This document shows, in pieces, positions 23,927 to 38,279 of a stretch of DNA of 64,000 nt; the first letter of the stretch is position 1; each line of letters opens with the position of its first letter. This stretch comes from Daphnia pulex (Eukaryota > Arthropoda > Branchiopoda > Diplostraca > Daphniidae), in assembly GCF_021134715.1 (NCBI RefSeq), contig NC_060025.1, positions 7,006,001 through 7,070,000 of the forward strand, read 5' to 3'. The notes beneath the pieces are model-generated. The model worked only from the letters and a program-made list of their open reading frames with translations. It was not told the DNA's origin and did no database searches. Made by a program: the position numbers and the translations under genes.

Positions 23927-26900
23927 CTAAACAGCTGACACTTGAGCTTCGTCATCGTCTGCAGACACAAACAAACAAAAGATTAGGGCAAACGTTAATT
24001 TTAAATAAGGCGACGGTAACATTTTTTCCACAACAGCCACCTCTCAAACAGGGTGGGATAAATCAAAGTCTTTCAAAAAAATATTAAAAAGACGCTTCAG
24101 AGTTGTGTCAAGTCTTTTTAGCTGGGCATGGCCAAATCACCCACCGCATCTGAGAAACCGGATGTTGAAGCAATTAAGACGTACCGTCTTCTTCTTCAGG
24201 ATCGGAACTGTAGTAGCCCGCCGTGACTCCTTCGTGGGAATGCGCCCGACTCAGCCGAGCCATACGGGCCATCTGGGCCGCTACATTGTAGTCGGGAGGT
24301 CGCCGGGCTCTTGGCGGAAGTTCTCGGGGGATAATGGTCCCTGCGAAAAAAAAAATGAATCGGGAAAAATGAACACAAAAATGCAAAAACAAGTGTAAAA
24401 AAAAGACACAAGACGGACGGAAAGCTCGCGCGCGCGGATGCCGGGTAACACACACAAATAGGCCATTTATAAAAAGAAGCATGCAGAAAACAACAACACC
24501 TGAAGCCTATATACACCATTTTACCTCTCCTCTTTAAAACTACCGGTTGGAGAGGTAGAGCGGGCAAGACCCGAATTGCGTTTTTCATGTAACTGGCCCT
24601 GGCCGGCTTGTTGATTGTTAGATCTTGTGTCACTACCGTAGGATCGTTAGAAACCACAACCTCGGCTACAAACGTAAAAGTCAATCACACCCAAAAAAAC
24701 ACACCATTATATAGCAAATGAACCATTTCCTCATGCATGGATGGACATCGTACTGTAAGTACTGTACTGTAAACTACTCAAGGTGCTAGGGAAGAGGTGG
24801 GGACAACGGACAAGGGGAGCATACCTTGGGTTCCATGCGGGTATAAAGGTACCCTTGTTCGAGGTGCTACAGGAGGTGATTCCGTCGTTCCAGCGTGGGG
24901 ATGATGAAGCAAGTGGGTGTGGCCGCCTCCGGAGACGACTTCCGTCGAGTTGTTGCTGGAATGCGAGTTGAACTGGGTGCAGTAACTGGCGTCGATGCCG
25001 TCGGCGCCGAGGCCGATGCCCAGACCGATGCCCAGCGTCAATCCCAGTCCCAGCGGTTGATGCAAAGATCCGCTTCCGCCGCCGCTGGTGCCGCTTCCTC
25101 CGCCGCCGCTGTCACTCGACGTGGCAGAGCCGGACATGTGCGACTTGCGCATGGCCGCCAAATTGGCCAGACTCGTCACGCTGCTGCTCTCGGCGTTCAA
25201 GTCGACGGGCAGAGCGGCGTCCGAGTGGGAACGCTCGTGTGAACGTTCGTGTGGCGTCGTCCTGACGGGCGGCGGTTGGGGTGGCACTCCGGGCACACGC
25301 CGGTTCAATCCAGGCGATGGAGAAGGGGAATGTTGTTGAAGTAGTCCCGATCCTGGAAGAGGTAGAGCCATCGAGACGTTGCAGGAGCCCATGGGTCGAT
25401 TGGGCGCCTGGTACGGTCTCGTTTTGCTGGGCTCACTCAGAGCCAACATTTTGCGCACAGATTGTGGGCTGGCAGCTCCTACAATTTCAAAATAAAAATG
25501 TGTCAATGGACAACCCAAACAACAAATTCAGGATTTAAAAAATTCTTCGTACCAAATTTGGGTCCTTGTTGGCCTCGGCGACTCTCGCTGGTGGCGCTGG
25601 TCGAACTGGCCGTGCTGGTGGTCGAGAGCGTCGGACTCGGGTGACGTTTACGGACGTGATGATTGACTGCGCTGAGGACCAATGCCCCGGTCGCCCGGCT
25701 TTCAGATCCTCCGCCCCCTCCAGAGCCGCCAGAACTGCCCGAATTGGATGACGTGGCCGCCAATGGATTGCCTCCGGCTGGTGGTTCGACTTCCACCGAC
25801 ATGTGTCGCAGTTGTTCCTCGTCCGTTAGCACCTTGAGAAAAAGGAATGTTAATTATTATCATCATCACCCAAAGAAGGTGACAAAAACCAGCAAAATAC
25901 CTTCATGTTGCTAAGGTAAGCCTTGACACGCCGGACCATCTGGGCTTCCTCGAACATTTTCTTCGAGTTTGGCATGGCGGCCGACTTCTTGCGTCTCTTG
26001 ACCGTGGCCGAGGAGAGGTGGTGGCGGTCGTGATGAACAGCCCCGCCGGCCATTCCCGATCCGGTCGTTAACTGATTCATGGCCATCATGGCGGCAGAAG
26101 GAGGTTGGCCGCCCAATTGCAGCATCGTGAACAGATCGTAGGGCGCCGAGCACATGTGCGACAAGGAGCGCACCTCTTTGGCGATCATGCGCAGTTTCTC
26201 GAAATTGATCAGCCCGTCCACCCGAGTGTCATTGCCGAGATGAATGAACGTCAAATCCTTCTTGACAACGGGGAAAAATGGAATCTGTCGCCAGGGGAAA
26301 CGGAGGGGGGAAACACACAAATATTTTGCTTTACTCAAATGAACACTGACGGGAGAAACCCGCAGGCCCAGAAAATACTCCGTGCGGATGCGGTAATTTT
26401 TTTTTGCGGAATGGAATAAATTTTATACCATGGGCGGCTGAACGTGCTCGCTGTTGATGAGATTTCGGTATTTGGACATGTTACGAGACGGGTCCATCAG
26501 ATCCTGCATGTCTCGGAAGAGACGTTGATATTTTCCCGGTAGTTTCTCCCACGTCTGTTTCAGTCGGGAAACGGCTCCGTGACCAAGACCGGAGATGATG
26601 TTGAACATGGAATTGAAATTCTTGCACTCTTTGCATTGGCGAGCCACTTTGATGAACTGTTTGATAGCGCGCATCCGTCGCATCAGATTGTGTTCCGCAC
26701 AAATTTCCGTCACAACCCAAAACATTTCCCGATTAACCAACTGTCAAAACAAAAAAATGCGTTAAAAAACGGATGAAGAGTGAGAAGCACAGATCAAAAT
26801 GGCTCACCTCGCTGAATTGGGAGAGATGAGGCGTTCCGTATTTGCTGCGCAGCTGGAAGAGGTCGTCGACATACTCTGTGCTTTCGATTTGAGTGAAAAT

Positions 26901-29900
26901 AGCGAAATCTTGTAACGTGAGCTGGACGGCCACTTCAACCGCGTTCAGGTGGAGGAATTGGACTTGAGATTGCAGCATCAGCTCGCCGGCCAATTCATCC
27001 GGCACCAGAGTTTCGGTGCTGTGATTGTTCTTGAGGTAATAGCGACTGGCCACGCCGATCCGCTCGGCCAAATTCTGGAGCTGGTCGGGCAACCGGCGCT
27101 GCTTGATGATGCCACTGTCCGTCACCGTCACCTCGCAAAGGCTGTAGTTGGACGACGGATCCGTGATTTGGAATTCTTGGAGGGACAGCATCACCACTTC
27201 CCTGGCAGTTGTTTCCTGCGCAAATAAAAATTCACGAAATTGACATTTTTCCAATCGATCCAGCTAATGACGGATGAGTCGCTTTTACCTTGTGGATAAG
27301 CAGGTACTTTGACGACTGATCGGCTTTGAAAACCTTGAGGGCGTGTTCGGGGTAATCGGCCCGTGGATCATCGTAGCATATGCTGGTCAAATCCGGATTG
27401 CTGTGACTCATGTACATTTGGTTGACGCTGCTGCCAGTCAGGGCTGAACCGACGGCGCCAGATTGTGCGGCACTCGAATCCGCCGAGCCAGTTGTCGAGC
27501 CGTACATGACTTCATCGCCGACCACTTCCCTGTGTGTTTGTGAAACAAGTTGATGGTTAATCTAAAACATCCGGGCGCCACTTATAAGAGTCATCGTCAA
27601 AATTACGTACCCCGGTTTGCCTCTGGCCATCTGATTGACCTTGCCCCAAATTTGCTTCAATTTGGTTTTGTGGCCAAGTGTCATGAAACCGCCGCTGCCT
27701 CCTTGGCTCTTGGAGCCAATTAGGGCCGCCTTGTCTTTACAAGGCGACGGGCACGTGTGGCCCGCAGAGCCGCTGTCGGAATGAACGTCGGAAGACGACC
27801 CGCCAAGCATTTTGTTGCTGGAAGACGATTTCGACTCGAGTTTCTTACCCCGAGGCCGCGGAGAATTATCAGGGGTGTTTAACATTTCTGAATGAATAAA
27901 AAAATGTGAATGAAAATTTCCCATAAAAATATAGACGATCTGTAATATACCTTTAAACGCGTGGAGATTGGATCGAACGGTGATGGAAAGATGAGTGGAA
28001 GCCCGGAGAATCTCCAGTGCGCGTACGTGGCTGACGTGTTCGAAGCTCTGACCGTTCACTTCGAGGATCTGATCACCTCGTTTGAGTCCAACTTCTTCGG
28101 CTTTGGAACCCTTTTCCACTTTGGAAACGAAGATGCCGAATCCGCGCTCGAATCCGCCCAAGATGCTGAAATGGAGAATTTCATCGCGACTGGGCCGGGT
28201 CAACGTCACCGTCCTGGATCGAGCTTTGGCCGCGCTGGCGAAATCCAGCATCCTCAACTATTGAATCGAATTTTTCAAAAAAATATTTTTCAAAAATTGT
28301 CCCAACATCAGAAAGAAAATGGAATAAATAATCTTACGTGGCTTTGCATCTTGGATTGTTCCAGTAGACACTCGAAGGTTTCGAGGAACTCCATCATGCA
28401 GGGATCCGTTTCAAAGTCGGTAAAATGGTTGTTGACCCATAGGAGAACGACTCGCGTCACTTTATCTCGTACGGTCGGATCGTTAAAACTATCGCGTGAC
28501 ACGAAAGAGTGGATTGAAATGAATGAGCCTCGATGGGACGACAAAGAATAATGGGCGTTACCATTCGAGCAGCTGGCTGCAGACAATCAAGGGACTTTCG
28601 ATAAAGATCCGATGAGTCAAAAGGAAATCTTCGACGTAACTGGGATCGCCAGACGAGTCTTCCAACAAGTGGGACATTAATCGTTCCACCGTTCCCTGCG
28701 TTTTTGGTAAAAAAGAAAAGCCAATTGATGAGAGGTTGTGTTTAAAAAAGAAAAATAAGGAAAAAGGTTATAAATAGCTCATCAATTAAACAAGTGGTCG
28801 ATATCGATCCAATTGTTGTAGGACCTTTTTAATTAGGTTGTAAAAAGAAATAGGAAAGCCACTCTATTATACTCTACTAGGGCTGCTATCTGTCCCACTC
28901 TTGTGCTATCGATGTGCTCTCCACTCACCTTGATGACGATGTGAGAGCGCTGCGAGGAGGATGCTGCGCCAATTTGGGCCCGCTGTTCCGTCACCAAGAC
29001 AACGCGTCCATTCTCTTCGTGCCGGCGCGTATTCTCCTCTCCTTTGTGCAAGATGCTAAAGTAATCGGTTTGCGTGATGCAAACAAATTGACAGTCATCG
29101 CATTTGGTCCGCATTACGCCCCGGTGATACAATTTGTCCATGGTCGGCGTTATCCCGAAACTAAAAACAACAAAATGACAAAATTTTCAAATTTCAAATT
29201 CAGGTTGAGGGAAATGAGTTTTTTTCGTCTTCTTGTCCCCAGATGGGAGGATGGAAAGATTGACTGACCTGTCGCCAAGGTGTAAGGCTCGACCAGGCTC
29301 GCCGGAGGCTCCGCCATCAATTTCGACATGGCCGTTAATAATAACGGACCATGAATCAAGTTCTTCGCCGTCGTTCATGACAACTGTGCCGGCTTTTTCG
29401 ACGACGGCGAACACCATCACCCGGCAAAGGGCCCGTCTCACCGACAGAGTCATATTGGCGAATGCCCTGAGGTGTTGCGTGAATTCGAGCAGGATTTCGA
29501 TATCGTCATCCGTCCGATCGGATGGATCTTTTTCTAGACACTCTCGAACCGTGTCCCGCACAGTTAGGCTCTACAAAAAAGGGAAAAAAGAAAAAATTAT
29601 GAAGAAAATTGATTGAGGAAAAAGTGGGGCCGAGTCACGAAAATTGGTTCCATCGAGCCAAAGTCACGGACGGCAATCAAGAAATGAGATGGAAAATGAA
29701 TCATTACGTCGATGCTCTCGGCTAGGTCTTCTTCCTCGTCGCTGTCGACGATCGATTCCATCAAGCCGGTAAGGTCAACCTCGTCGCCGTCGTGATCAAC
29801 ACCGTCGACGCCAACGCCCTCCGCATCCTGCCATTCATCCAATTGCAATTAGTTTCCCTTTTTTCTTGTTTTTCTTTTTTAAAAAATCTCTCAAAAAGAA

Positions 29901-32900
29901 ACGAAGGGAAGATCCTCTTACCTGATCGGAACTGGGTACAGAAGAGTGCATGGTATCCGAACCGGAATACGCCGAACTCGTATCGGATCCTCTCGAACTC
30001 CGGTGAGATTGGGTGCCCATTCCTCCGCCAACGACGTGAACAGTCGCCGGATCTCGATGATGGTGGTGGTTCATCAGAGGGTGATGTTGCATGTCTCCAC
30101 TCCGATACTGATTTAACCCAAATAGAATCAAACCAATTTGTCAAACGAGAGAGAAAAAAATACAAAATAAAACCGGCGACAACTGTGCGGTCGACCGCAG
30201 TTTAGATCCAGGACGGTGATAAATAAAAATAACTGAATCCCAGGGGGGACTGTATCAGCCTTAGCCAGGCCTCCCGCAGTTTCCTCAAATTTGGTTATTA
30301 TTTTGTGGCAAGGATTTTCCGGATTTTTTTCTTTCTTTTGGGTAGAGGGGAATGAATAAAATAATTTAATAATAACCTGATCATTGTCCATTCTATTGTT
30401 GCCGCGGTCGAGATGGTGTAGGTGAGCCGAGGTGTAGGAAGCCGTTGCCGAACTGGTTGAAGCTGATCGCTGCGTCCGCTGAGGAACGTCAGAATAATCC
30501 ACCTGTCAATATCATTTGGTGCAATCAAGGTATATATATATTGTATAGTCGTAGGACTGTTTATTGACATTTTCGGGGTGTTGACGCATGCGTGAAACAG
30601 CGATCACGACTCCACCCCGATACATTCATTTGATTGAAGATGATGGGATTTATATATATCTATCTATGTTTTTTTGTTTGTGGGGGGGTTTCTTTTCTCC
30701 ATTCTTTTTGTTATTTATTTGTTTGTTTGTTTCTAACCGAAATCAATTTCGAAATGGGCAGGAAACGGAACTTACGACGAGCATTTCCGACGGCTCCAGG
30801 ATGAGGCATTCGTTCGGCCGGCGGATGCTGACGCCACTCCGCTTACCAAAACTGTAATACACACAGAAAAATAAAAAAAAGGGGAAGAAAAATGATTAAA
30901 TTTCCAGATTTTTTGACAACAAAAAATATATACTCCCCCCACCGAACATGTAGGCGCGCTACAACATAGAGAGAGAGTAAAGAGGGCGGGTAAGTACAAG
31001 GACTATCGATCCGGCTGATTGAAAGACTCTGGGAATCAAGCCCGGCAAATAATAATAATAAAAAAAAGGGATTTTTCTTATTTTTTTCCCGGGATTTGAT
31101 TTTTATTTTGTACCAGACGGAAAATCGTCGACGAGGAGTCAACGGTGGAGGCGAAAGAAATCGAGCGGCCGGTTTGGTTACAGGAGGTGCTGTAGGAGTT
31201 GCTCCGGCAGCCGATCCTGTAACAACGACGGGAAGATGAGGAGCAGCCGAGTGGCCAAATGAGCTGCGACGAGAATGGAATGAATGCCATCGTCGGATGG
31301 GTTCCGGTATCACTACAACTGTCTGCCGGGCTCTAGCCCCACCACCAGCCCCAGCAGTTGTCGCAGAAGATGTGGAAGGAGCCGATTCTTCCGTCGATTC
31401 AATGGACGTGCCTCTGGTCGTCGACCGGCTCGATCGCGTATACTTTTGCATCACTAGTCGCTATCGACTTTGGAACCCATCAACAACTTGCACAAAGCTC
31501 CGTCTCGGATGCCGAACCGCACGCAACTGAACGGATCTCACCGTTCAGCGCGCCAGCGCGTCGGCCGAGAAACAACATCCTAGGAAAAAAGGAAAAATTT
31601 CGTATTTTCCTTTTTTTTCTCTCTCTCGTTCACGCAGTTTCCCATCTACTTTTTTTTGTTCTTTATCAAATGCTCGGTGTAGCGAATGTATAAAGGGTCT
31701 AAGGTCAATTCCCCGAGTACGACGAATTCCCGAGTTCCGTTAGCGCGAGCAATCACAATGTCGGCCCTTGTTAGTGCCATCTTTGCCACAGTCTTTTGTC
31801 ATATTTTTCTTCTTCTTCTATCCTTTTTCTCTCATCTTTTCATCAAAGTCAGAGACCTCGTTCCCTCCTTGTCTTACGGGATACGGATCAATACCCCCTT
31901 GGCGACTAGACTGCCATCTAACGGCCAACTACTCTGATGGGGCCCCTCTTCTTCTTGTCATGGGAAAAAATGTACAAGAAGAACAAGAAGATGCACAACG
32001 CATTATGACCATTCTCTCTGCATACATATGCAATGCATGCGCGATTCAAGATCTCTTTTGATGGATGGACCCGAGTAGAGTGTAGATAAAAAGTGAAGAG
32101 CTTTGCGCTCTACTCAAGATCCATTTTAGAAGATGACGTCACACACAAGACACACTCAAAACGCACACAACCCCACTTGAAGAAAAACTGTTTTGTTATT
32201 TTCGTTCGAGTGGCTTGCAACAATTCCCATTTGGATTAGATCGGCAGGAACAAGTAGAAATAAACAGCACACACGGATTTACCTGAAACCGGACCAATCC
32301 ATCGTGTCACGACATGGCACAATCGGCAGTAGTAGGGGAAAAAAAAGTTTCAAAAACAATCCAGTTAAAGTTAATCCGGAGATGACAACAACAACCAACA
32401 AAAACTTTGATGAACACAGAAATCTGGGGGGGACCAGTGACGCCGAACAAACTTATTGCCAGGGCCCCTGACGCTCCAACTGAAGAAGAAGAAGAAGAAG
32501 CAGCAGAGCCAAAAGCAACTGGAGGGCATAGAAAAGAGGCCCCAAGGGCATACCTGTGTGAGGGTCGTCGTCAAGAATACCTGTCTTCTATTATCATTCT
32601 CTCTCTCTCTTTCTACGAGCTTTCCTATACATTCAGCCGTGTGTGCCTCCAGGGTAAATTTGAGCATCCAGCGCCAAAAAAGTTCTTTTTTCTTCTTTTT
32701 TAAAATTTCGTTTGGGGTAGTCACCTCCTCCTCCTTACTCGACAGGTGTGCGATTTTCCGTTTTTCCTTATGGACATTTTCCGTTTAAACACCCCATGGT
32801 CAACATTCTTGGAAAGGGATAATGAGAACTCAATCAAATTTGATTTTTCTTTCCCCAAAAAATTTTGTTGTTGTTCAATCCTGATGACGGCGGATGGAAA

Positions 32901-35900
32901 AAAAATATTCGACTTGGGAGGGCGGATGTCGACCTTTTTCTCTTATTTATTTACATGCGGAGGCGCGCGACCCATGTAAACAAAAAATAACCGCTCGAAT
33001 ATTATTAAGGAGAGAAACATGGGCGATAATGAGGCCAAAGCCAACGGGACTCGGATATATACGTAGTAGTACAAGACAAATCGAGAGATGCCAAAGTGCT
33101 GATGACCTTCCACCTCTTTTTCTTTCTTTCTTTCTTTTTCTTTCCGTCATATTTTATTTTATTTCTTCGGCACCACTCGGGAAAAAAACAAATGAACGCG
33201 ACCGCACTCTGAAGATAACAGGTTCACGCGCCATAGAGTTTCTTATATAATTAGAAACCAAACAGTAGTAGTAGGAGAAGGTAGAAAAAGAAATGTTTCG
33301 TTATTATTATTATCTTTCGCATGGGGGGAGCCAGCCAGCAGCAGCCTCGACGGTGGTGGTGGTGGTGGGTTGGTTATTAAAATACCCCACCACTTGCACC
33401 CACAGTTGCCTTTTTATCTCGGCGGGCGCGAGTGTGTTTTTCATCAATTCCGCCCCCGCTTCCAGACTTAACCGCTTCCGGTCCCGAAGCCAAAAAACCC
33501 TCTCTCTCTTTTTTAACTCTCTCGTTTTCTCTTGTGTGCTTGTGCGTAATCGCGTTTGTTATGCGTGCGTGCGTGTTTTCCTCCTTTCCAACTCGTCGCT
33601 ACGTCTAGCGGCGGTGATTTTAATTAGCTCTAAACACCATCTAGCGGTCAAGTCGATAACTCTACGGGAAACGCCGTTTTATTATAGGGAAAAAAGAAAT
33701 AAGGTGGTCGCCAAATATAAATAAAAAAGGAGAAATTGAAGGGGAAAAAACAGAAGAAAAGAAAATAATTTTTAAGAGAAAACGAAACCGGTCGAAAATG
33801 TGTTGCTACCGGGGTACAGACTTTCGCTCGGCGTGAGTCCGGCTTCTTTTTATATACGTTTACACGAACCACTACGCACACGCCATGTGATTGACACCAA
33901 ATTGGGCCAAAAGTCCACAATCGCAACATCAGAAATAAAATAATCGACGGGTAGTAAGACAGTCGACACAGACAATAGAAAATGAGCGAATCGATCGAAA
34001 TGATTATTAAATGCTTCTATAGCTTCTCATTTCGTCGTGTTCGAAGAGAGTTTCATTGATCGAGCGAATAAGTGGAGACGACGACGAAGAAGAAAGTTGT
34101 GAGCTCCGTGTACGAGAGGAGAAGAAGAAGGATTATCGCCGGAAGGATGTTCAATCAACTCTCTTTTGTCTGGGCTATTGTTGTGTTCGTCTGGCTGCCT
34201 CGAAAGTATTAAAAATGGCCGTAGTATAGAGCAGGAATCACGCTCCATTGTTTCCCAACCATTTGAGATAACCTTGGCTAGGCGACGTGAATACACACAA
34301 CCACCAACGGGATAAAAGGGAAGGGAGAGAGGGATTGTGCATTCGTAATTTGCTAGCTCATGCGAAAAGGCAAGGAAGAACTTGTTGAACGAAAAATCCC
34401 TAAACGGGAGATAAACTCTAATTGCCATTTTGAGAGAGTCAGGAAACTTGGGAGGGAAGCGCAACCCACCGGCACCCACCACCACCGCCGCTTTTTACAT
34501 GGCGTCTGGAATTTTTTAGTTTCGATCCGATCGAGAAAACAAAAACAATCGGGAAAAAAGAAAAAAAAAGACAAACTTTTTTCTCGGCTACCTGGAAAAA
34601 TGAATTCAAACATCTGGTTCAAGATGGTGGCTCCGGGCGCGGGAGTCCCGTAATTCCAATTTAGCATTTTTCTGACAAGAATGAAATTGCTCGACTGTGT
34701 GCGGTTTTTGTTTTTTTTTTCTTCTTCGGTTGGAAATAAATAAGCAGGTGCGGGCCGTGATCGAAAAGAAAAAAAAGAACCTCAACTTGTTTCCGCAAGA
34801 AACAACATTCCAAACAGATATTTTTCTTCGTTATTTGCGCCCACCATAATAACGATGGAGAGCTAGTTTGATGAAGACTAGGTCAAGAAAGTTGTCCATC
34901 AATGGACGACGGTCTATGTATGTGGTTTCGACACAACAACAACAACAAGTGGGACCGGAAAGAGTCCAACCGGAAACAACATTCCCCCCTTCCACCAACA
35001 CACCCCGTTTTCTCTCTCTCGCCATTCAAAAATAACACCCTGACCAAACCAAACCAAAAAATAAAATATAAAAGTATCCGGCTTTGATTCAACCGTATCA
35101 CATACAACATAATGACCGGATACTTACAATTAAACTCATTTTTTTAAACGAGTGAAACGGATTTTTCTTACTTTCATCTTCTTTACCCCCGGTACATTTG
35201 GTAAAGTCATTTAAAAGGGAGAGAAAAAAGAGGAGGGTTTTTTTCTTCCATCTGTTAACTCATCTCCAATTACACCCCTCTGTGGACCACGCCCTTCACT
35301 TTTCTTCTTTCCCCAATTTCTTGAAAGCCATCGATAGATATTTGCTGCTGCAACTGATTTCAAAGAGGGAGAGGAACTTTTTTGAAGATGGCGGGACAAG
35401 TCCCGACGAGGTCATTTGATGATTAGCATTGAAGCTTTTGGGGTCTCTCTACTGAAGCTACGGATATGGACACACGACCGTTTCCTCAAGGACTTTCTCT
35501 TTTTCTTTTTAAAGTTATTTTTTTCGAAAAAATCAAAACACGAAGAAGCGACGCAGTTAGTGAAATGGAAGGAAAATTCTTACCCGATAGTTTTCGAGCT
35601 ACGTAATCCACTTATGGCTTTTTGACGAAAGGATATCAATGGGCTCAACAAATCGTCATGGCGACTTTGTCAATTACACAGGGTCATTAGCACCGACGGG
35701 AGAATGAGATTGACGAGTAGCAGAAATCACGTATTCGCTTCGGGCTGAATCCGACACTCACGAACACATTCGTGTCATTCAAACACACGCACCGACAAGA
35801 AGAAGCCACTCACTTCAATTGGGCGAAATGAAAAATAACAATTTCTTTTCTTGCCGATTTCTTCTTTTGTTGGATAGAAACAACAATTGTTGGATAGAAA

Positions 35901-38279
35901 CAACAACAACAACTAACGGGATCGACGTTGGATTCGTTTTCTTTGTTTTTCTCTTATTTCCCAAATGCGTTATCTCGTGGTTGTTGTGTGTGACGAACAG
36001 TTACGGAATGACAGATAAAAAAGGAGACGGACAGATCCGACGTCGACCAAGACTCGAGCGCCACTGACTTTTCGGCCTTCTCAAAGGGTTTCGCCCGTAA
36101 AGGGGGGCGTCAGGTTTGGGCAACGTAGTGAATCGATCGTCCGCTAGATGGCGTCTTCAATTAAAACCGCCCTTGGACGGCGACGGCGATTGGGTGAGTA
36201 CTTGTTCCAAGTTGAGAGAATTTGATCGATTGAGTTAATTGGTCTCGTTGGTAGGGAAGAAAAGGAGGAAACAGCTGCTGGGGAATGTTGATAATCGAAA
36301 GGGAAAAAACAAAGAAAGAAAAACCCAAAAAGGACCAGAAAGCTTTTCCGTGATTTCCTCAAAAGGGGAGGATATGGAACCACCACCAATGTCACTGCGA
36401 TTGTGTGTCCTGACATTTCTCTTGAGCAAGACAAATGACGCCATAAATTTCCCCATAGTTGGCACGGTGGTGTTGGGTATTTCCTTTTTTCTCTCTTTGA
36501 TATCAAAGTATTTCCAACATCGATTTGTTTCCAATTTAAAAGGAAATCAGAGACAAGAAAAAATAGGTTTTAGATTTCTTTACCTGGCTCCGGGCAAGTA
36601 CATGGATCCATCGATGAAGACCGAGCCGCACAGCAGGACGTACCAACAGGAACACAATTCTCCTCGACTGCAAACGAAATCAGAGAAACGAATAAGAGAA
36701 TTAGATTTATAAGAAAGATGATCTCATTGGATTCAGGGCTCCAGAAGGAGCGATTAGAGTAGCGCATCCGCCGCCGTCTTGTAACATGGGAAACTTCTCC
36801 AATACGGGAAAACATGTTGGTGGTTGCACGACAAACGGATGGGATCATGACGGAGAGATGCTAATGGAAATCGACGGGCCGAGTCCGTTCATATAAAGGC
36901 GGAAGTCGAGCTGCGACTTCTCCTTCACCGTTAAGAAGCTTTTATTTACTGAGACGTGACGTGAGCAGCACACAAGTGGAATGCCACTTTTAATTCCATC
37001 AAACATCCAGAGAATTTCCTTTTTCCCCCAAAAAAGACAAAATCCCACCCCTTTTTTTCTTTTAAAAATAAAAACAAACATTTTTTAATCTGATTGAATC
37101 ACACGGGTCTATCCGAAATCCCGGTTAGATAAAGTCATTAAAATGAGACGGTGACTCTTTGAAAAGACCCAAAAAGAAAAAAACGAAATGGGCTGGATGG
37201 GATGGGAGAGAGGTTATGTGGGGGTTTCCTGTTCTATTGAATTACGACGACGCAGAGGGTGGTATGCTACTACACAAACTGCGGCATGGGAGGAATGAAC
37301 GGGGGGTGGTACATTTTGAATCGCGGGACCGAGATTTTTCTTTTCGTGACCCGAAAGAGCGTTATGTGACGATCAAGGCCATCTTACGGACGGGAGTTGC
37401 ATTCCGCCGGCGGCGGCTGCATTGGTGGTGGGGGGTCATGCGAAGGCGGTGGACTAGGGTCGGTAACGGGAGATGACGAAACGAATGGGAGATTGTCAGA
37501 ATCAGAATCAGAAGAAGAATGAAAAACTCACCAGTAGAGGATGTCGTTGGCGTCGTGACGCTCGTAGCGGATGACGCGGCACAGAGACCGCAGAGCGGAA
37601 TCACGTAACAAACCAAAGGCTCCCATAGGGCGTAATGCCATCCATATCCGGTTGATTTCCTGTCGTGCGAAAACAAAGGAATTAGAATTTGTTTTAAAAA
37701 ATTTGCAAATTTGTATCGTGAATTCATTTTCCACCGCTAGATGTCCTCCAACAGTCCCAATTTTAGCCGCTAGATGGACGTTTGCCAAAAAATCGTTGCC
37801 CTTTTTCAATCCCGTGCGTGATTCGCTCGTGATTCGAGAGTTCGTGACTCTCATCCATTCAATCACGTCAACATGATCGCGTCATTTGACCCAAATCCCC
37901 CCCCTCTCTTTCTCTCTCGGAATCAAGAGATAATGGCTGCTTTTGTTTTACTATTCTCTCTCTCACTCCGCCACCATTGTGTCTGCGTTTCATTTGGATA
38001 ATAGAGACTTTTGGCCCTGACGTCACGGGCGCCGGGCAGGAGAATAGCAAAAATAAACAAGCCAAAAAAGACCGACCGTGAAAGCTGCTTGTATAGACAC
38101 AGCTGAAAGAAGAAGAAAAAGAGTAAGTGACTCACATGTACGGTACGCTGAGTCGGATCCTTTTGCAAAAGGAAAACGAGCTCTCGGTCGGATCGTGTCT
38201 GGATGTCCCGTGGATGGCCGGCGGTTGGATGGTATTGCTGGGCGCCCATCTTCACCTGGAAACGTCGTTTCATCATCAT
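23927..38279 (-). CDS. RAPGEF2: Rap guanine nucleotide exchange factor, PDZ-GEF type (RAPGEF2/Gef26)
   Basis: It activates Rap GTPases at membranes and junctions. Twenty-two exons join in frame to 1,624 residues: 38136-38279, 37532-37659, 36584-36667, 30776-30851, 30377-30502, 29922-30107, 29708-29827, 29269-29570, 28929-29160, 28562-28695, 28338-28488, 27951-28257, 27611-27887, 27289-27529, 26808-27215, 26429-26740, 25901-26284, 25553-25832, 24825-25478, 24525-24665, 24185-24340, 23927-23958. Order: first cNMP-binding-like region ([20 protein letters not shown], before residue 145); second cNMP region ([30 protein letters not shown], 289-466); RasGEF N-domain ([15 protein letters not shown], to 561); PDZ ([20 protein letters not shown], 562-660); Ras-association ([12 protein letters not shown]); RasGEF ([48 protein letters not shown], to about 1204). 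It ends DEAQVSAV, the same PDZ-ligand tail as human RAPGEF2. Confidence 0.95.
31114..31454 (-). other. Probable alternative first exon of RapGEF
   Basis: An open frame from [15 protein letters not shown] through [16 protein letters not shown] to TPRRRFSV ends at a TCTG|GTACAA donor in phase 2. That is the same phase as the regular upstream exon ending at 36584, so it joins exon 30776-30851 in frame and would give a 1,619-residue isoform. It is rich in Ser, Pro and Ala and would replace the first cNMP-binding-like region. It lies only 262 bases from exon 4. An internal-exon reading cannot be excluded. Confidence 0.55.
33637..33647 (+). promoter_or_regulatory. CTCF-like motif CCATCTAGCGG
   Basis: The 11-mer fits the arthropod and vertebrate CTCF core GCGCCMYCTRGYGG in part. 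It lies in the RapGEF intron. Confidence 0.35.
36141..36153 (-). promoter_or_regulatory. CTCF-like motif (reverse of CGCCATCTAGCGG)
   Basis: CCGCTAGATGGCG on the plus strand matches the CTCF core over 13 bases. It lies in the RapGEF intron. Confidence 0.4.
37767..37777 (-). promoter_or_regulatory. CTCF-like motif, with a second degenerate copy at 37734-37745
   Basis: CCGCTAGATGG, with CCGCTAGATGTC about 33 bases to its left, in the intron between RapGEF exons 1 and 2. Confidence 0.35.

Larger units (their letters stand above)
31455..36583 (-). other. Large RapGEF intron
   Basis: About 5.1 kb of intron (plus a possible second promoter near 31460-31700) with many homopolymer and trinucleotide runs. 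The reading frames here show no conserved family signature. A CTCF-like motif lies at 33637-33647 and another at 36141-36153. Confidence 0.6.

Noticed and set aside
24783-26419. Several plus-strand ORFs of 60-115 residues across 24.8-26.4 kb
   Set aside because: They lie opposite GC-rich RapGEF exons whose minus-strand reading is clearly conserved.
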